Assembly (NCBI RefSeq): GCF_026745355.1
Contig: NC_079206.1
Coordinates: 12,829,779-12,893,778 of the forward strand
DNA: 64,000 nt
Direction: 5' to 3'
DNA from: Beta vulgaris subsp. vulgaris
Lineage: Eukaryota > Streptophyta > Magnoliopsida > Caryophyllales > Amaranthaceae
The translations under genes and the position numbers were made by a program. A model generated the notes under the pieces. It ran no database searches. It saw nothing but the letters and a program-made list of their open reading frames with translations, and was not told the DNA's origin. Numbering within the stretch: position 1 is the first letter of the stretch; every line of letters begins with the position of its first letter. Positions 11,714 through 23,504 of the stretch are shown here, piece by piece.

Positions 11714-11973
11714 CTCCCTCTGTTTTTTTTGTATCTTTCTCACTTGGAATCTTGACACTATTCATGCATAGAAAGAATCTTCTCAAATGTTCTCAATTTA
11801 TAAGAAAAAACATAGTCATGTGGGGTCTTGTTTGATTCGTCTCAATTAGTACTTTATTAATATTCAATCGTTATAATTTTTATTAATATATAATGAAAGA
11901 TATTTAAGTTTTAAAACGTGCATTGAAAGACGCGTACAGAAAAGTAGGAATGATAAAAAAAAAACAGAGGGAG
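11714..11973. mobile_element. Stowaway MITE
   Basis: Termini CTCCCTCTGTTTTTTTTG and its inverted copy AAAAAACAGAGGGAG are flanked by TA on both sides (11712-11713, 11974-11975). Confidence 0.88.
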
Positions 11974-12199
11974 TACCTATGTACTTAAAGATATTACATG
12001 CGTGGACAAACTTAAAAAAAGTGATTTGAACATTTTTTGGAAGGGGGAGTAACATCATCATATATATAATGTTTATATGCACAAAACCGATTAATTAATT
12101 GCTTCATCGATAATTCTAGTTATGCTACGATGAAAATTTAAAGAAGAAAGTCAGAATTCAAATTAACCTGCAGATTCCAGAACTTATATTGTGACACTA

Positions 12200-14223
12200 T
12201 CATGGAGCAGATGATAAAATTTCATTTGTCAATCTGCATTGCAATTGAGAGGAATCAACCAACTTCCCGTCACCAACCTGTAGGCGCCCAAAACTAGCAT
12301 TACCATCCACAACTCAAATAACCAAAAATTAAAACCAATGAATAGAATTAGTAGTTTTACATTCTACTGACTAGTGACTACTTACCTTAGTTCTAATATA
12401 TATTCAAAATCATTTCTATACAATTATTCTCTAAAAGAAAAAAGTCAACTTTACAATAAGAATCTTAAGTATAGTCTTTTGATCATTAAACCTGACTTTT
12501 AAAAGTTCATCAAGGAACTAGAATGAATGAAAAAAAAATTATCCATAAGTATATAATAAAACCTTAAACCTAATGCTTGGCTTTGTAACACCAAAATAAT
12601 GAAATTCTTAATAGGTGTCGGCTGATATTTAATTTTTAGACAAGAATGAACGCTATATTGCAATCCACCAAGTTTTTTTTTTTTTGGAGCAATCCACTAA
12701 GTTGGTACACATACTTTTCAATATAATAATAATAAATAATAATAATAATAATAATAAAATAATAATAATAATTAATAATAATAATAATAGAATAATAATT
12801 ATATTATTATTTAGTTTAGTTTTCAATCCTGTGCAATGTAAAGAACTTGATCTTTAAAAAGGTGCCAAAATTGTTTAATAATATTTCCTCATTTCTTTTT
12901 CTAATTGCAATTGTTTTATATTAATTGCAACATTTTCTTATTTGTTAATATTATCCCTATCTCTCTTCTATCAGAATGATCATATTTTTTATTTATATCT
13001 ATCTTTCTCCTCTTTACATGATTTTTTAAAATAAATAATATGTCAACGAATTCATTGCGATTATTATAAAACGGAGTAAATATGTCATATTTTAAAGAAC
13101 TATATGTTGGAATAATGATAGTTGGTTACGTAAATACCAGAAGCCATATACTTATATTAGGAACACTAATTGATTCTAAACCTGATAAGAAGTGTTTAAT
13201 GAAAGAAAAAATACAACATAGATTTAATTTGTGGCGTCAAGGGCCTGTGTTACAGAATAGGAGTACTAAGGGTAGGAGTTAGCTCAAGTAGGTAGAGCGC
13301 TCCCCCTTGGCCCTTGAGGTCAGGGGTTCGATCCTTACTCCCAGTATTATGCTGGGGTATTTCCTTTGCATGATATGCATGCCTTATCAGGCAATGTGCT
13401 GGTATTTTCTACATGCTAGTAGTCTTGTAGGGGTTAGCCCTTGGGCTGACTTAATTTCCTAATAAAAAAAAAAAACATAATAGGAGTACTAGAGTAAATA
13501 TAGATCCATAAGAATTATCCACCGAGTTGTATAGGAATTGTAAATTGATCAAAATTAACTAACTAATTAATCATACACTAATTTTACAAGTAACAGGTAA
13601 CATATAATGTTTCTATCAAAAAAAAAAGGTTACTTGAAGTGATTAGATAGGAGTACCTGACAACGGATGACATGCACCCATCTTTGGTTAACTTTGGAGT
13701 ATGCACAATTAACAATTGTAAGACCTTCTTCAAGTTGTACTACTTTGAGCACCTTAGATAAAGGAAATACACCATCCTCTTCAACCATGGCGTTAATTTC
13801 GATCTCTAATTCTTTAGAAAACGCCTTGATCTTTACATAATTATCATTAATGGAAGGATTAACACTACTAATTGACGATTGTCGTCCAATAATATTTGGT
13901 GTTTCAGATAAAGAATTGTGTAGCTTTTCTCTCTTATCTTGAAGCTCCTTAATACTTTTCTCCAAATCTTTGATGTAGATTTCTGCCACTTCTATATGAT
14001 CACATACTGAGGAATTTCCCTGAAAATATCATGCACGTTAGTGAATCTTTACGCAATTGTTATGGACAAAACAACAATACTTTAGCAATTAACTAATAAT
14101 TATAAAGAATTAATAATGATAGTTTCAATTTCAAGAAATTGAATAAAATGATGAGAAATTAATTACTTTGATATTTTCATAAGGAAGAAGAGAGAGAAGT
14201 GAGGAGTAAAGGGGATCAGACAT
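12200..14223 (-). CDS. HLH protein of the plant bHLH family lacking the basic region (three exons)
   Basis: Exons on the minus strand: 14167-14223, 13657-14019 and 12200-12277. All junctions are GT/AG and in phase, giving 165 residues. Exon 1 MSDPLYSSLLSLLPYENIK is helix 1 of a plant bHLH; exon 2 opens with the loop and helix 2 (SSVCDH, then IEVAEIYIKDLEKSIKEL) and continues into an ACT-like segment (VKIKAFSKELEIEINA ... VLKVVQLEEGLTIV). Exon 3 ends VDSSQLQCRLTNEI. The order and intron positions fit the bHLH36/118/120/162-type subfamily. The start codon falls exactly where relatives continue from the basic E-R-x-R-R helix, which is missing; a TATA box lies 68-79 bases upstream. In known HLH proteins, loss of the basic helix leaves dimerisation without DNA binding, so a dominant-negative partner is an inference. 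Intron 2 (1379 bp) carries a SINE and a (TAA)n tract. An undetected upstream exon (CTTTCAG precedes the start) or a pseudogene are the alternatives. Confidence 0.65.
12278..13656 (-). other. Intron 2 of the HLH gene: microsatellite and SINE
   Basis: Bounded by GTACTC (donor, minus strand) and CTACAG (acceptor). It contains an imperfect (TAA)n/(ATT)n tract at 12722-12812 and a plus-strand SINE at 13269-13478. The rest is AT-rich without recognisable coding sequence; the short open frame at 13082-13282 runs into the SINE and is not a gene. Confidence 0.6.
13269..13478 (+). mobile_element. tRNA-derived SINE
   Basis: A tRNA-like head has an A box (TTAGCTCAAGTAGGTAGAGC) and a B box (GGGGTTCGATCC). 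A body and A-run follow. It is flanked by a perfect 13-bp duplication AATAGGAGTACTA (13256-13268 and 13479-13491). It lies in intron 2 of the HLH gene, antisense to that gene. Confidence 0.92.
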
Positions 14224-14290
14224 TCTATTCTGAAAGAAAGAAAGCTACAATTGGTTGGGCCTCGACTTATGTTATTTGAGATTTAATTTA

Positions 14291-14302
14291 CCTTTTTATA
14301 GC
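14291..14302 (-). promoter_or_regulatory. TATA box of the HLH gene
   Basis: Minus-strand GCTATAAAAAGG is 68-79 bases upstream of the start codon at 14223, implying a 5' UTR of about 40 bases. Further upstream, GATGTCAGCAG (near 14330) resembles bZIP half-sites; that is only suggestive. Confidence 0.6.
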
Positions 14303-14567
14303 ATAAGATCAGTGCTTAGAATTAATAAGACTGCTGACATCATTTTCTCTGTTGATAGTCGTCATTAAGAAAAGTCATCATGACTATAGTCTAATTCCCT
14401 TCGGTTTTTTTTTTTTTTTTTGACATCACAGCGTTTTTTTGTTTTCAAAAGCTAAGTATGGTTTAATTTGACGACTATTATTAAGAATAGATGCGGCGGT
14501 AACACCCTAAAGGTTTGGTCAGATATTTTAATGAAAAGTGAATGTTTATAAAGTTTTAAAACCAAAG
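14303..14567. other. Upstream region of the HLH gene
   Basis: AT-rich, with a T-run at 14404-14420. No gene or clear repeat end was seen. It probably contains the promoter of the minus-strand HLH gene. Confidence 0.4.
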
Positions 14568-14579
14568 TTTTTATAGTAT

Positions 14580-15209
14580 TTCTTTTTTTTAATTGGGCAA
14601 TTAAATGATCAAGTAGGCTCAACCCTCATGAGTTAGGGGTAACAAGGAGATTCCACCCATAAAGAAACTTCTAAAGACTGGAAAGCGGGGATTTATACCC
14701 ACAAGCAAATATTCACACAAACACACTAAATTTAGGGTTAATGAGAATCGAACTCCATGGTTGGAGCAAGGCCGTAGTTGTGGGTGTGCAAAGAGCCCCT
14801 CCGCACAGGGCCCCCAATCTAAATTTTATTTTGGTTTTATTTGAAAGGATCCCATCTAAAAAATATCATGCTTTGTATAAACGGCAAACGATCCACATCT
14901 TCGTTTCCGGACTCCATAATTCACTTATCCCCTATCATCTTGCTCAATCTCTTTCACCAAAAATTCAACTTTCCATATTTTTAACTTTAGTACTGTCAGC
15001 AATACTATTTCATAATTATCAATAATAAAATCAATCCATCAATTAGTATTGATTCTCCCTACTCTCTATGGAAAAACTATGGTCCTTTTTTATCACTAAG
15101 GGGAAAAAAGGGCCCAATTTAATTCTATAAAACAAGGCCCCGTAAATATCCAAGACGGCCCTGGTTGGGAGGTGGAAGCTCCAGCCATTAGGCTCCCACG
15201 TGATTCTCA
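14580..15209 (-). mobile_element. tRNA-derived SINE split by a hAT
   Basis: A poly-T on the left (14583-14590) is the minus-strand tail. The head at the right has an A-box-like CCTAATGGCTGGAGC and a B-box-like GGAGTTCGATTCTC, now separated by the hAT at 14767-15163. It is flanked by a 12-bp duplication TTTTTATAGTAT (14568-14579 and 15210-15221). Without the insertion it is about 233 bp. Confidence 0.85.
14767..15163. mobile_element. Small hAT element (397 bp) inside the SINE
   Basis: Ends are CAAGGCCGTAGTTGTGGG and, inverted, CAGGGCCGTCTTGGATATTT; CAGGGCCGTCTT is a frequent plant hAT terminus. Flanks GGTTGGAG / GTTGGGAG are an imperfect 8-bp duplication. It splits the SINE head between its two promoter boxes, so it inserted later. 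Confidence 0.75.
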
Positions 15210-15387
15210 TTTTTATAGTATGATAGATGAAAAATTATACTATTAAATTCATCTTAAAAAGATATGCTTAATTCGATAATATATTTTATTTTATTAATAT
15301 ATTTAGACTTTGAGAGTAACTAAATTAAAGTATGAACTCCCCGTCAAAAAAAAAAAAAGTTTAAAGTATAACCTTCATTATTGTATG

Positions 15388-15572
15388 TTTTTCTATTATT
15401 GAAAACATGAATTACCCTATTGGTCTGGATTAGCAGGCTAGATATTTTGAGAGTAATGAGGGGAAAATAAGGGAAAATCTCTATTCTCAAAGTGACCCTA
15501 GTGAAAATTGAACCTCCAACCTCTAGATTGAAAGACACAACCTCAACCACTAGGCCAAGCTTTATTTGGTTG
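15388..15572 (-). mobile_element. tRNA-derived SINE
   Basis: Minus-strand head CTTGGCCTAGTGGTTGAGG (A box) and GGTTGGAGGTTCAATTTTC (B box). A short T-run on the plus-strand left is the tail. Perfect 12-bp duplication CATTATTGTATG (15376-15387 and 15573-15584). Confidence 0.9.
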
Positions 15573-15680
15573 CATTATTGTATGTGGCTTTTAATAAAAT
15601 AAGAAATGGATCAAATACTAATGATATGTTCTTTTTATTACTTGCATCATCTAAATTGAGTATACGCGGTTCCGATATGA

Positions 15681-16856
15681 TCTCTATTATATAAGGGAAG
15701 GGGAGAGCAATGATGTCCTCTTTTGAAATGCCTATTTTACCCCCCCCCCCCTTCTCTTTCTAAATTACAAAAGAAATGTCAACATCAAAATCGACACTCA
15801 AAGAAAACTACTGAAAATTAATTTACAACACTCACTCACAAATAATTTAAAAGAAAAAACTTTACAAATACTCATACAATTGACAAAATCACGTTATAAA
15901 AATCATGCAAATCACTCAAATAATCAGGATACATTATTAAAACTTAAAATTAACATACAAACTAAAACTAATAACCTAGAACGTCAATACATACAAAAAT
16001 AATTACACAAATTTACTTATAAATCACTATTCTCAAGAACCATTCACAATTAATGGTGGGTCATGATAAAAAATAGAGGTGTATTTGTAGTGACATCAGA
16101 ATCTAGAAGTTAGACAAGGAAAATAATTATTTACTTTTTATAGCGTTTCCTATATATAATGAAACTTTTACATATATTTGGACCTATCTTTTTCTATTAT
16201 ATAATAACGATTAATTATCAAGGTAAAAAGATTTTTGTAAAATATCATTCAAGAACTAAAGTACAACATATCTCTATTATATAAGGGAAGGGGGAGCTAT
16301 GGTGTCCCCGAATGAAGAGACTATGTTACCCCCTTCCCATTCTAAATTACAAATTCACTTACAAATCAAAGGGGGTTTCAAAAAAAATACCAAAAATATA
16401 ATTATAACAATCACTCACAAGTCAACTAAAATCATAAAATTGCATAATTTACGTTATGCAAATTACTAAAACGAGGAAACTTTACAAAAACTTAAAAATT
16501 CACTTACAAACTACAACCTATGAAAAAATTGACTTGAAATTAAAGTGTCCACCTTTACAATTTATGAAGTAATGTACTTAATTTAAAAATCAACTAAAAA
16601 ATTATAATATTAAAAATCATAAATAAATTCAATAAAATTTCTATTTTGTTCATAGAATTTAACTTTGAAAAGTAAAAAAAAAAACAAAAAGAATGGTGAG
16701 AGACTTAAGTGACAGAAACTAAACCAATCAAATTTTGCAACTAAAAACAATTATACTTCATATGTCTAATGTTCAAATTTGGACTCTTATGCCGAAGAAA
16801 ATTGGGTTTCTGTTTCGAAAAAAATTCAAGCACGCATCGCGTGCAAAAAATTCTAG
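15681..16856 (+). mobile_element. Composite Helitron with two 5' ends
   Basis: It begins TCTCTATTATATAAGGGAAG after an A. A second, near-identical 5' end starts at 16271. The single 3' end is a hairpin GCACGCATCGCGTGC followed by AAAAAATTCTAG and a T, the Helitron terminus. There is no Rep/helicase gene, so it is non-autonomous. The same two-headed arrangement with the same internal junction occurs on the minus strand at 59150-60906, with different flanks. A C-run sits at 15735-15748. Confidence 0.85.
16271..16856 (+). mobile_element. Inner Helitron unit (586 bp)
   Basis: It starts TCTCTATTATATAAGGGAAG after ACAACATA and shares the 3' hairpin and CTAG end with the composite. It is a complete Helitron-like unit by itself. 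Confidence 0.8.
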
Positions 16857-17666
16857 TATTATTATAGGCAAACAGACAAGTTAATAAAAATTAACATTAC
16901 AATTAGAAGGAAGAAGTAAGTTATTAAGATTTGAATGATATAATTTTTTTTTCATTTACAATATATTCTCTTGTCTCTTCCTTATTTGAAATGGGTGTCG
17001 AATCGTATGATACAAGTAAGAAACGATAAGTGAAGTATACTTTTTTCTGTTTTCATACTTGTTAAACTTATATTTGAACTATCTACTCTTTGCGTTCCCA
17101 AGTTTTTTCTACTTTCCGTTAAGGGTGTTCATAAAATTTTCCAATATCTACTTTATTCCATTTTTTACAACATAATATTATTTTTCTATTACCTACTTAC
17201 CCCATCTTATGGACCCACTATTTTTACCCTCTCTCACAACCGCGTTCTCTCTCATATAATAAACAATAAAGTATCCACTTGTGCACACACACACTCTCTC
17301 TCTTATTATTAGAAAACAATAAAGTTCCCACTTGCACGCTCTCTCCTATTTTTCTTGGTTTTGGAGTTACAAAAAATGTATAGGTTCTATATCTAAAGGA
17401 GATAGTACATGTTAGAAAGATGATATTTTGTAGAATAATATTTGGATTAGTTTCATTTGTATATTCTATACATTAATTTTTATGATTCTAATAGATAATT
17501 AAAGATATTATTTGTTTAAAGTTGTGTGTTGACAAGTCAATTAAAAGTCAAATATTGTAACTATTTGAAAAAAGAGAATGTATTCAGAAATTATTATTAA
17601 AAAGAAGAAAATAATAATATATAGTCCAAATGCTAATTTCGATTTTAAACTTCTCTTAAGTTGTAT
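16857..17666. other. AT-rich stretch without a recognised gene
   Basis: Around 17085-17400 the sequence CTATCTACTCTTTGCGTTCCC and a weakly inverted GATATAGAACC...GGAGATAGTA at the other end suggest a very decayed Stowaway-like MITE with CT-rich content inside. Nothing else was identified. Confidence 0.35.
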
Positions 17667-17681
17667 TAGATTTTAATGATA

Positions 17682-17805
17682 ATTTTTTTTTATCCATATG
17701 AGCCACGAAGGCAGTACAAAGTACAAAGAAGGGGAGTAGGAATTGAACTTGTGACCTATCGTTCACAACACATCAATTTTAACCACTAGGCCAAGACATC
17801 CTTGG
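17682..17805 (-). mobile_element. tRNA-derived SINE, short
   Basis: Minus-strand head CTTGGCCTAGTGGTTAAAAT (A box) and CACAAGTTCAATTCC (B box). T-run at 17682-17691 (tail). Perfect 15-bp duplication TAGATTTTAATGATA (17667-17681 and 17806-17820). Confidence 0.92.
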
Positions 17806-17921
17806 TAGATTTTAATGATAGTTAGTTAGTCTCGTTGTGTACTTGAAGTTCTAACTTTTATTTTGTATTTGTATACAACTAAAATATCATGAGTACCTTA
17901 TACATTAAGTACAAGCTAATT

Positions 17922-18086
17922 ACCAAGTAGTACTTGGTTTAGTGGTAAGGAGATCACCTTTCCAACCTCAAGGTTGGAGATTCATTCCCCACTAGGGATT
18001 CCCCTTATCCTCCCCCCTTACTCTAAAAAGTCTGCCCCATTAAGATCGAGCAGAATTCGGGTCACTTCTTCTTAAAAAAAAAAAAA
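17922..18086 (+). mobile_element. tRNA-derived SINE
   Basis: Head ACTTGGTTTAGTGGTAAGG (A box) and GGTTGGAGATTCATTCC (B box), body ending TTCTT then an A-run. Perfect 12-bp duplication TACAAGCTAATT (17910-17921 and 18087-18098). Confidence 0.92.
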
Positions 18087-18098
18087 TACAAGCTAATT

Positions 18099-18777
18099 TT
18101 TCTTAAAAGAATAAAGTTATTATTTAAAATGAAAATTTTCAAAAAGTGGTCATAAGGGGGAAAACTCTAATTATGTGTTTGAACTAAACTAAGGTACCTG
18201 ATTCTATTTGGAGATCATACAAGTATTTATTTTTGGACCATGTATACATACACTCCCATCAGATTTGTTCATTTCCTATAATTGATGATATATCTAGAGT
18301 CAATTCTAGAAAGGCCCTCTCACGGCGCAAAAAACGTGGAAGGACAAGTTGTGCTCCTCGTTATTACTTCTTTAATGGACCGCTTTCTTTATGGTTGGTG
18401 CAACATGGAGGGAGGTGGTGTACTCATTACAAAATTTCTGATACATCGGTAGCATTATTCGATGAACATTGAACAATGCCATTTGATGCTGATCGAGCTC
18501 CCGTGACAAACTCATCCTTTCTTTCTTTTAATCGTCAAAGAAAAAGAGCATATACACATAATTCATTTATAAATTTGGGGTAAGAGATAAAAAAAAATTG
18601 GGGGTAAGATTACAAGTAATTTGTTTTTTTTTTATGGATAAATTTAACAAGTGATCCTCTTATTGTAAATAATAGAATAGAATTAATTTCAAAAAAATAA
18701 ATGATAGAATAGAATTAATTATCTTCCAATTATAATTTAGTTACATTAATATTGTTACCTCCTCACTTCGGATTATT
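18099..18777. other. Intergenic; one unrecognised open stretch
   Basis: A plus-strand open frame at 18233-18472 (79 codons, basic patch SRRKKRGRTSCAPRYYFF) has no motif I recognise and no clear promoter. The surroundings are AT-rich with A-runs. It may be a gene relic or chance. Confidence 0.3.
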
Positions 18778-20220
<1,443 letters not shown>

Positions 20221-20366
20221 AAAATGTCAGACTATATTATCTAATAGTAGTGTTGTCGACTTTCTAACACTTATGCACAAACACAAAAACTTAGGAAAAG
20301 GAAGTGGGCACAATTCATAACACCCAAAGTAAGGAAATAAAGTAATAAACCTACAAAAATGTACTA

Positions 20367-20763
20367 CTCCCTCCATCCCATAATATAAGTCTTGTTTTCT
20401 TATAAGGTGTCCCAAAATATAAGTCTTATTTTTATTTTCAATCAATAATTATTCCCAAAATACCCTCATGAAAATAGTTTAATTCCCAAAATGTCATCAT
20501 AATTTCAGCTTCCAATGCACCATTATTAATGACAAAATGGAATCTTTTGCCCCATGGAACTCCTCTACACATTAAACCATGCAACATTAAATGACAATTT
20601 TTATTTTTTGTTAAAAAGAAAAAAACAATGCAAGTGTTTCTCAATAAAAAAATTTTTTTTTTATTCAAATAAAACAAGATTCTATTTAACCTTAATTTCC
20701 GTGTAAAAACAGAATCAGGATTTATATTATGGAATCAGGATTTATATTATGGAACGGAGGGAG
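20367..20763. mobile_element. Stowaway MITE
   Basis: Ends CTCCCTCCATCCCATAATAT and inverted ATATTATGGAACGGAGGGAG, TA on both sides (20365-20366, 20764-20765). Just inside the right end a 20-bp segment containing CAGGATTTATATTATGG is tandemly duplicated. The minus-strand open frames within it are chance. Confidence 0.88.
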
Positions 20764-20765
20764 TA

Positions 20766-21203
20766 GTAGTGAAAGTGTAATGTGGGCGAGATTCCTTTAG
20801 TTTTAAATAGTATTCTAACTGTTGCGTATATTTTTCATTCTGATTTAACAGCAATATTGGTGGACCGTCGACTGATTTGATGATGATGGAGATTTGCATG
20901 ATTGTGACTTTATGAAATTCCAAAAAGGAAAAAGACAATAAAAGAGAGCACTCACAATTCACGAGTTATTATGGAAGTATTATTTTTTCTTAGAGATATT
21001 TTTTTTTTGAGGTTGGGGAGCTATTATATCCACAGTCCACACTGGATCACTAATAGTCTGATACTTTGCTGGAAAGAGAGTACAAAATTTTGCTTCATCC
21101 GTTTATGGGGAAAAAAAACTCAACACACAAGATTACAACATTTAGCACATGATACAAATAACAAGAGTCAAAAGAATCACCTAACAAAATAGTAATGTGC
21201 AGA
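20766..21203. other. Intergenic, nothing recognised
   Basis: AT-rich sequence between a Stowaway and a hAT. No motif, repeat end or gene recognised on either strand. Confidence 0.4.
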
Positions 21204-21211
21204 CTCCAAAC

Positions 21212-22330
21212 TAGAGATGGCAGCGGATCCTGGACCCGTTGACCCGGATCCGTTTTTCCGGGTCTGGATCCTAAAATTATGGACCCATTGGATCCGGGTC
21301 GGATTCGGGTCCACTGATCAGATCACAGATCCGGGTCCGGATCTATGCAATAGACCCGGACCCGGATCCGCAGATCCTTTTTTTTTTAAAAAAAAAATTC
21401 GACATTGGGCATTTGGGCTGGCTGGTCCATTTTAATCTCCTAAATCCTTATTTCGGCGCCTAACTCCATACTCCCTGCTACACGTAAAACCCTAACTCCC
21501 TGCGTGTTCTCCTTCTCCACCAACTTGGCAACTTCCGGCGCGTTTCTCCATCAATTCCGGCGATTTCTTCTGCACCAGTTCCGGCGGCCTTTTGTTGCGC
21601 GTTCTCGACCTGTTCCTGCGACCTTTTGTGGCGCTTCTCAGGTATTTCTCTCTCTTTCTCGATGTTTCCATTGTTTCAGGCGACCTGTACTTCATTTCTT
21701 TATGTTTCCATTGTTTTACTAGGAATCTAGTATTGCTTTGCTTTATATTGTCAGTGTAGTGCACAGTTCATAGGCATAGCAGGATTCAAACAGAACAAAA
21801 ATTTTCTCCATATTCTATTTGCTTCCTCTCATAGAACAGGTTCTAATACAAATAGCTATTGTTTGTTGTTATTGTTATTGTATAATTTATTATATAATTG
21901 TATAATTGTGCATTGATCAATATCTCCAACTTTTTTTTCTCATTACAAACTCCTCATGTTTACAGTTTACTATCTCCTTGTTTTATTTTCAAGTATAAGA
22001 CAGCAAGCTTCAATTATGAGTATGATTATCACATTACATTTTTTAAATTTTTTGAGCTAAGAAAAATATTTGTGTTGGTTATGGTTGTAGCTTGAAAACA
22101 ACAATTAGCGTTTCAACGCTTCGGAAATCATTTTAATCGCTTTGAAAATCATTTTAATATCACAAAGTAGGTGAAATTGCATGAAATGAGTCGGACCCGT
22201 TTGGACCCGGATCCGCAGGATCCGTCGGATCTGGATCTGGGTCCAACTTTCTTAGACCCGGCGGATCCGGGTCGGATATAGATCCGGGTCCACCTGGACC
22301 CGGTCCAGATCCGACCAGTTGCCATCCCTA
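21212..22330. mobile_element. hAT element, 1.1 kb, GGATCC-rich ends
   Basis: Ends TAGAGATGGCAGCGGATCC and inverted TAGGGATGGCAACTGGTCGG, the common plant hAT form. Imperfect 8-bp duplication CTCCAAAC / CTCCTCAC (21204-21211, 22331-22338). Both subterminal regions (21218-21375, 22193-22316) are dense in GACCCGGATCCG words. The interior has a GC-richer patch (21495-21660) with CTTCCGGCG motifs, possibly a captured 5' UTR. No transposase found. Confidence 0.85.
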
Positions 22331-22338
22331 CTCCTCAC

Positions 22339-22589
22339 GAGTCACAAACTGTTTGTATGGCTGTAGAAGATAACCTTCAAACTAATATTGAAATCAATAA
22401 GTACTCTCAAAATTTATGGTAATCAAACTTTATTTTCAAATATGTATTTTTCAAAAAAAAAAAAACTTATGTTACCATCGAATTTTTTCTTTGAATAATG
22501 TTAAAAAGATTATTAATTCCTCACATGTGACAAAGTTGAAATTAATTTCATGGGTACCGTCTACGTAGCACAACACGTGTATTTTTTTT
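22339..22589. other. AT-rich spacer
   Basis: Contains an A-run and no recognised gene. The left end of the palindrome-bearing element that follows may be near 22565 but was not identified. Confidence 0.35.
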
Positions 22590-22845
22590 CGTACTTAAGT
22601 AAAACCGCTACCACGAGTAGCAGTTTACTTCTAAAAGCCGCTACTTGAAGTAGCGATTATAGGAAAATTAAATGAACCGCTACTTAAAGTAGTGGTTAAA
22701 TTAAATTGACCGCTACTTGGAGCCGCGGTTTACTAGGGCCTCCCTCCAACCTTAAGCCCATCAATCAATAAATGTAAATCGCTATTTCGAGTAGCGGTTC
22801 ATTAATGAAGACCCTACTTTAAGTGGCGGTTTACTGAAAGGCGAA
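22590..22845. repeat. Subterminal palindromic modules (CCGCTACTT / AAGTAGCGG)
   Basis: About eight copies of ACCGCTACTT or its complement alternate in direction every 25-45 bases (for example AGCCGCTACTTGAAGTAGCG). The arrangement matches subterminal transposase-binding arrays of CACTA/MULE elements. No terminal CACTA was found, so the superfamily is open. Confidence 0.7.
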
Positions 22846-23500
22846 AGCTCAAATTGGACCTAGGTTTCCCAATCTCTCACATTACACAATTTCATTCTCT
22901 CAATTTTTTTCTCCCTTTCTCTCTTCCGACGCGCAGCCGTGTCGTCGATTGTAGCCTAGCCACCACCAACCGACTCTACCCGTGCCACACCCACGGTCGT
23001 TTACAGCAGCCACACCAACTGCCCACTCGCTCAATTTGTTTGGTTTGTTTATATTTTATTGATTTAATTTTCTTAGCATGTCATATTTGTTATGTATTTT
23101 AGCTTTCTTAGTGTTGTTAGATAGCAATTGTTTGGTTTGATTAGTTTTATCTAGTATTTTGCATGATTTAGCATTTTGTGATGGTTGATTTTGCATGAAT
23201 TGGAAGGTGATATGTTGATAATGGAAGCTTATGGATTGATGAGATTGGTTGGTTAAAAATGGTGTTGAGCATCTTGTGATGGTTGATTTTTGCATGAATT
23301 GTTGTGTTTAGGTTGCAAATGCTATTAATATAGGTGAAGAATGGTCTTGATATTGTTTTAATATGTAGAATAAGAATAACTTGAACATTGTGTTTTTTGT
23401 ATGTAGAATTTAGAACAACCTTAATATCCTTTATACCTTTATTGGAATGGATAACTATCTCAAAATGATGTTGATATTGTGTATAGAGGTGGAAGGAAAA
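22846..23500 (+). other. Leader-like interior of the TE
   Basis: A CT-rich run and GC-rich patch (22895-23020) precede a T/G-rich region with near-repeats GTGATGGTTGATTTTTGCATG at about 23178 and 23275. Probably untranslated or intronic sequence of the TE whose coding remnant follows. Confidence 0.4.
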
Positions 23501-23504
23501 AAAA

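Noticed and set aside
13269..13345. A functional tRNA gene
   Set aside because: Good A and B boxes, but the sequence continues into a SINE body and A-tail with target duplications, and the cloverleaf is imperfect.
18233..18472. A small basic protein gene
   Set aside because: 79 codons without recognised motif, no promoter signal, AT-rich surroundings; mentioned only as an unrecognised open stretch.
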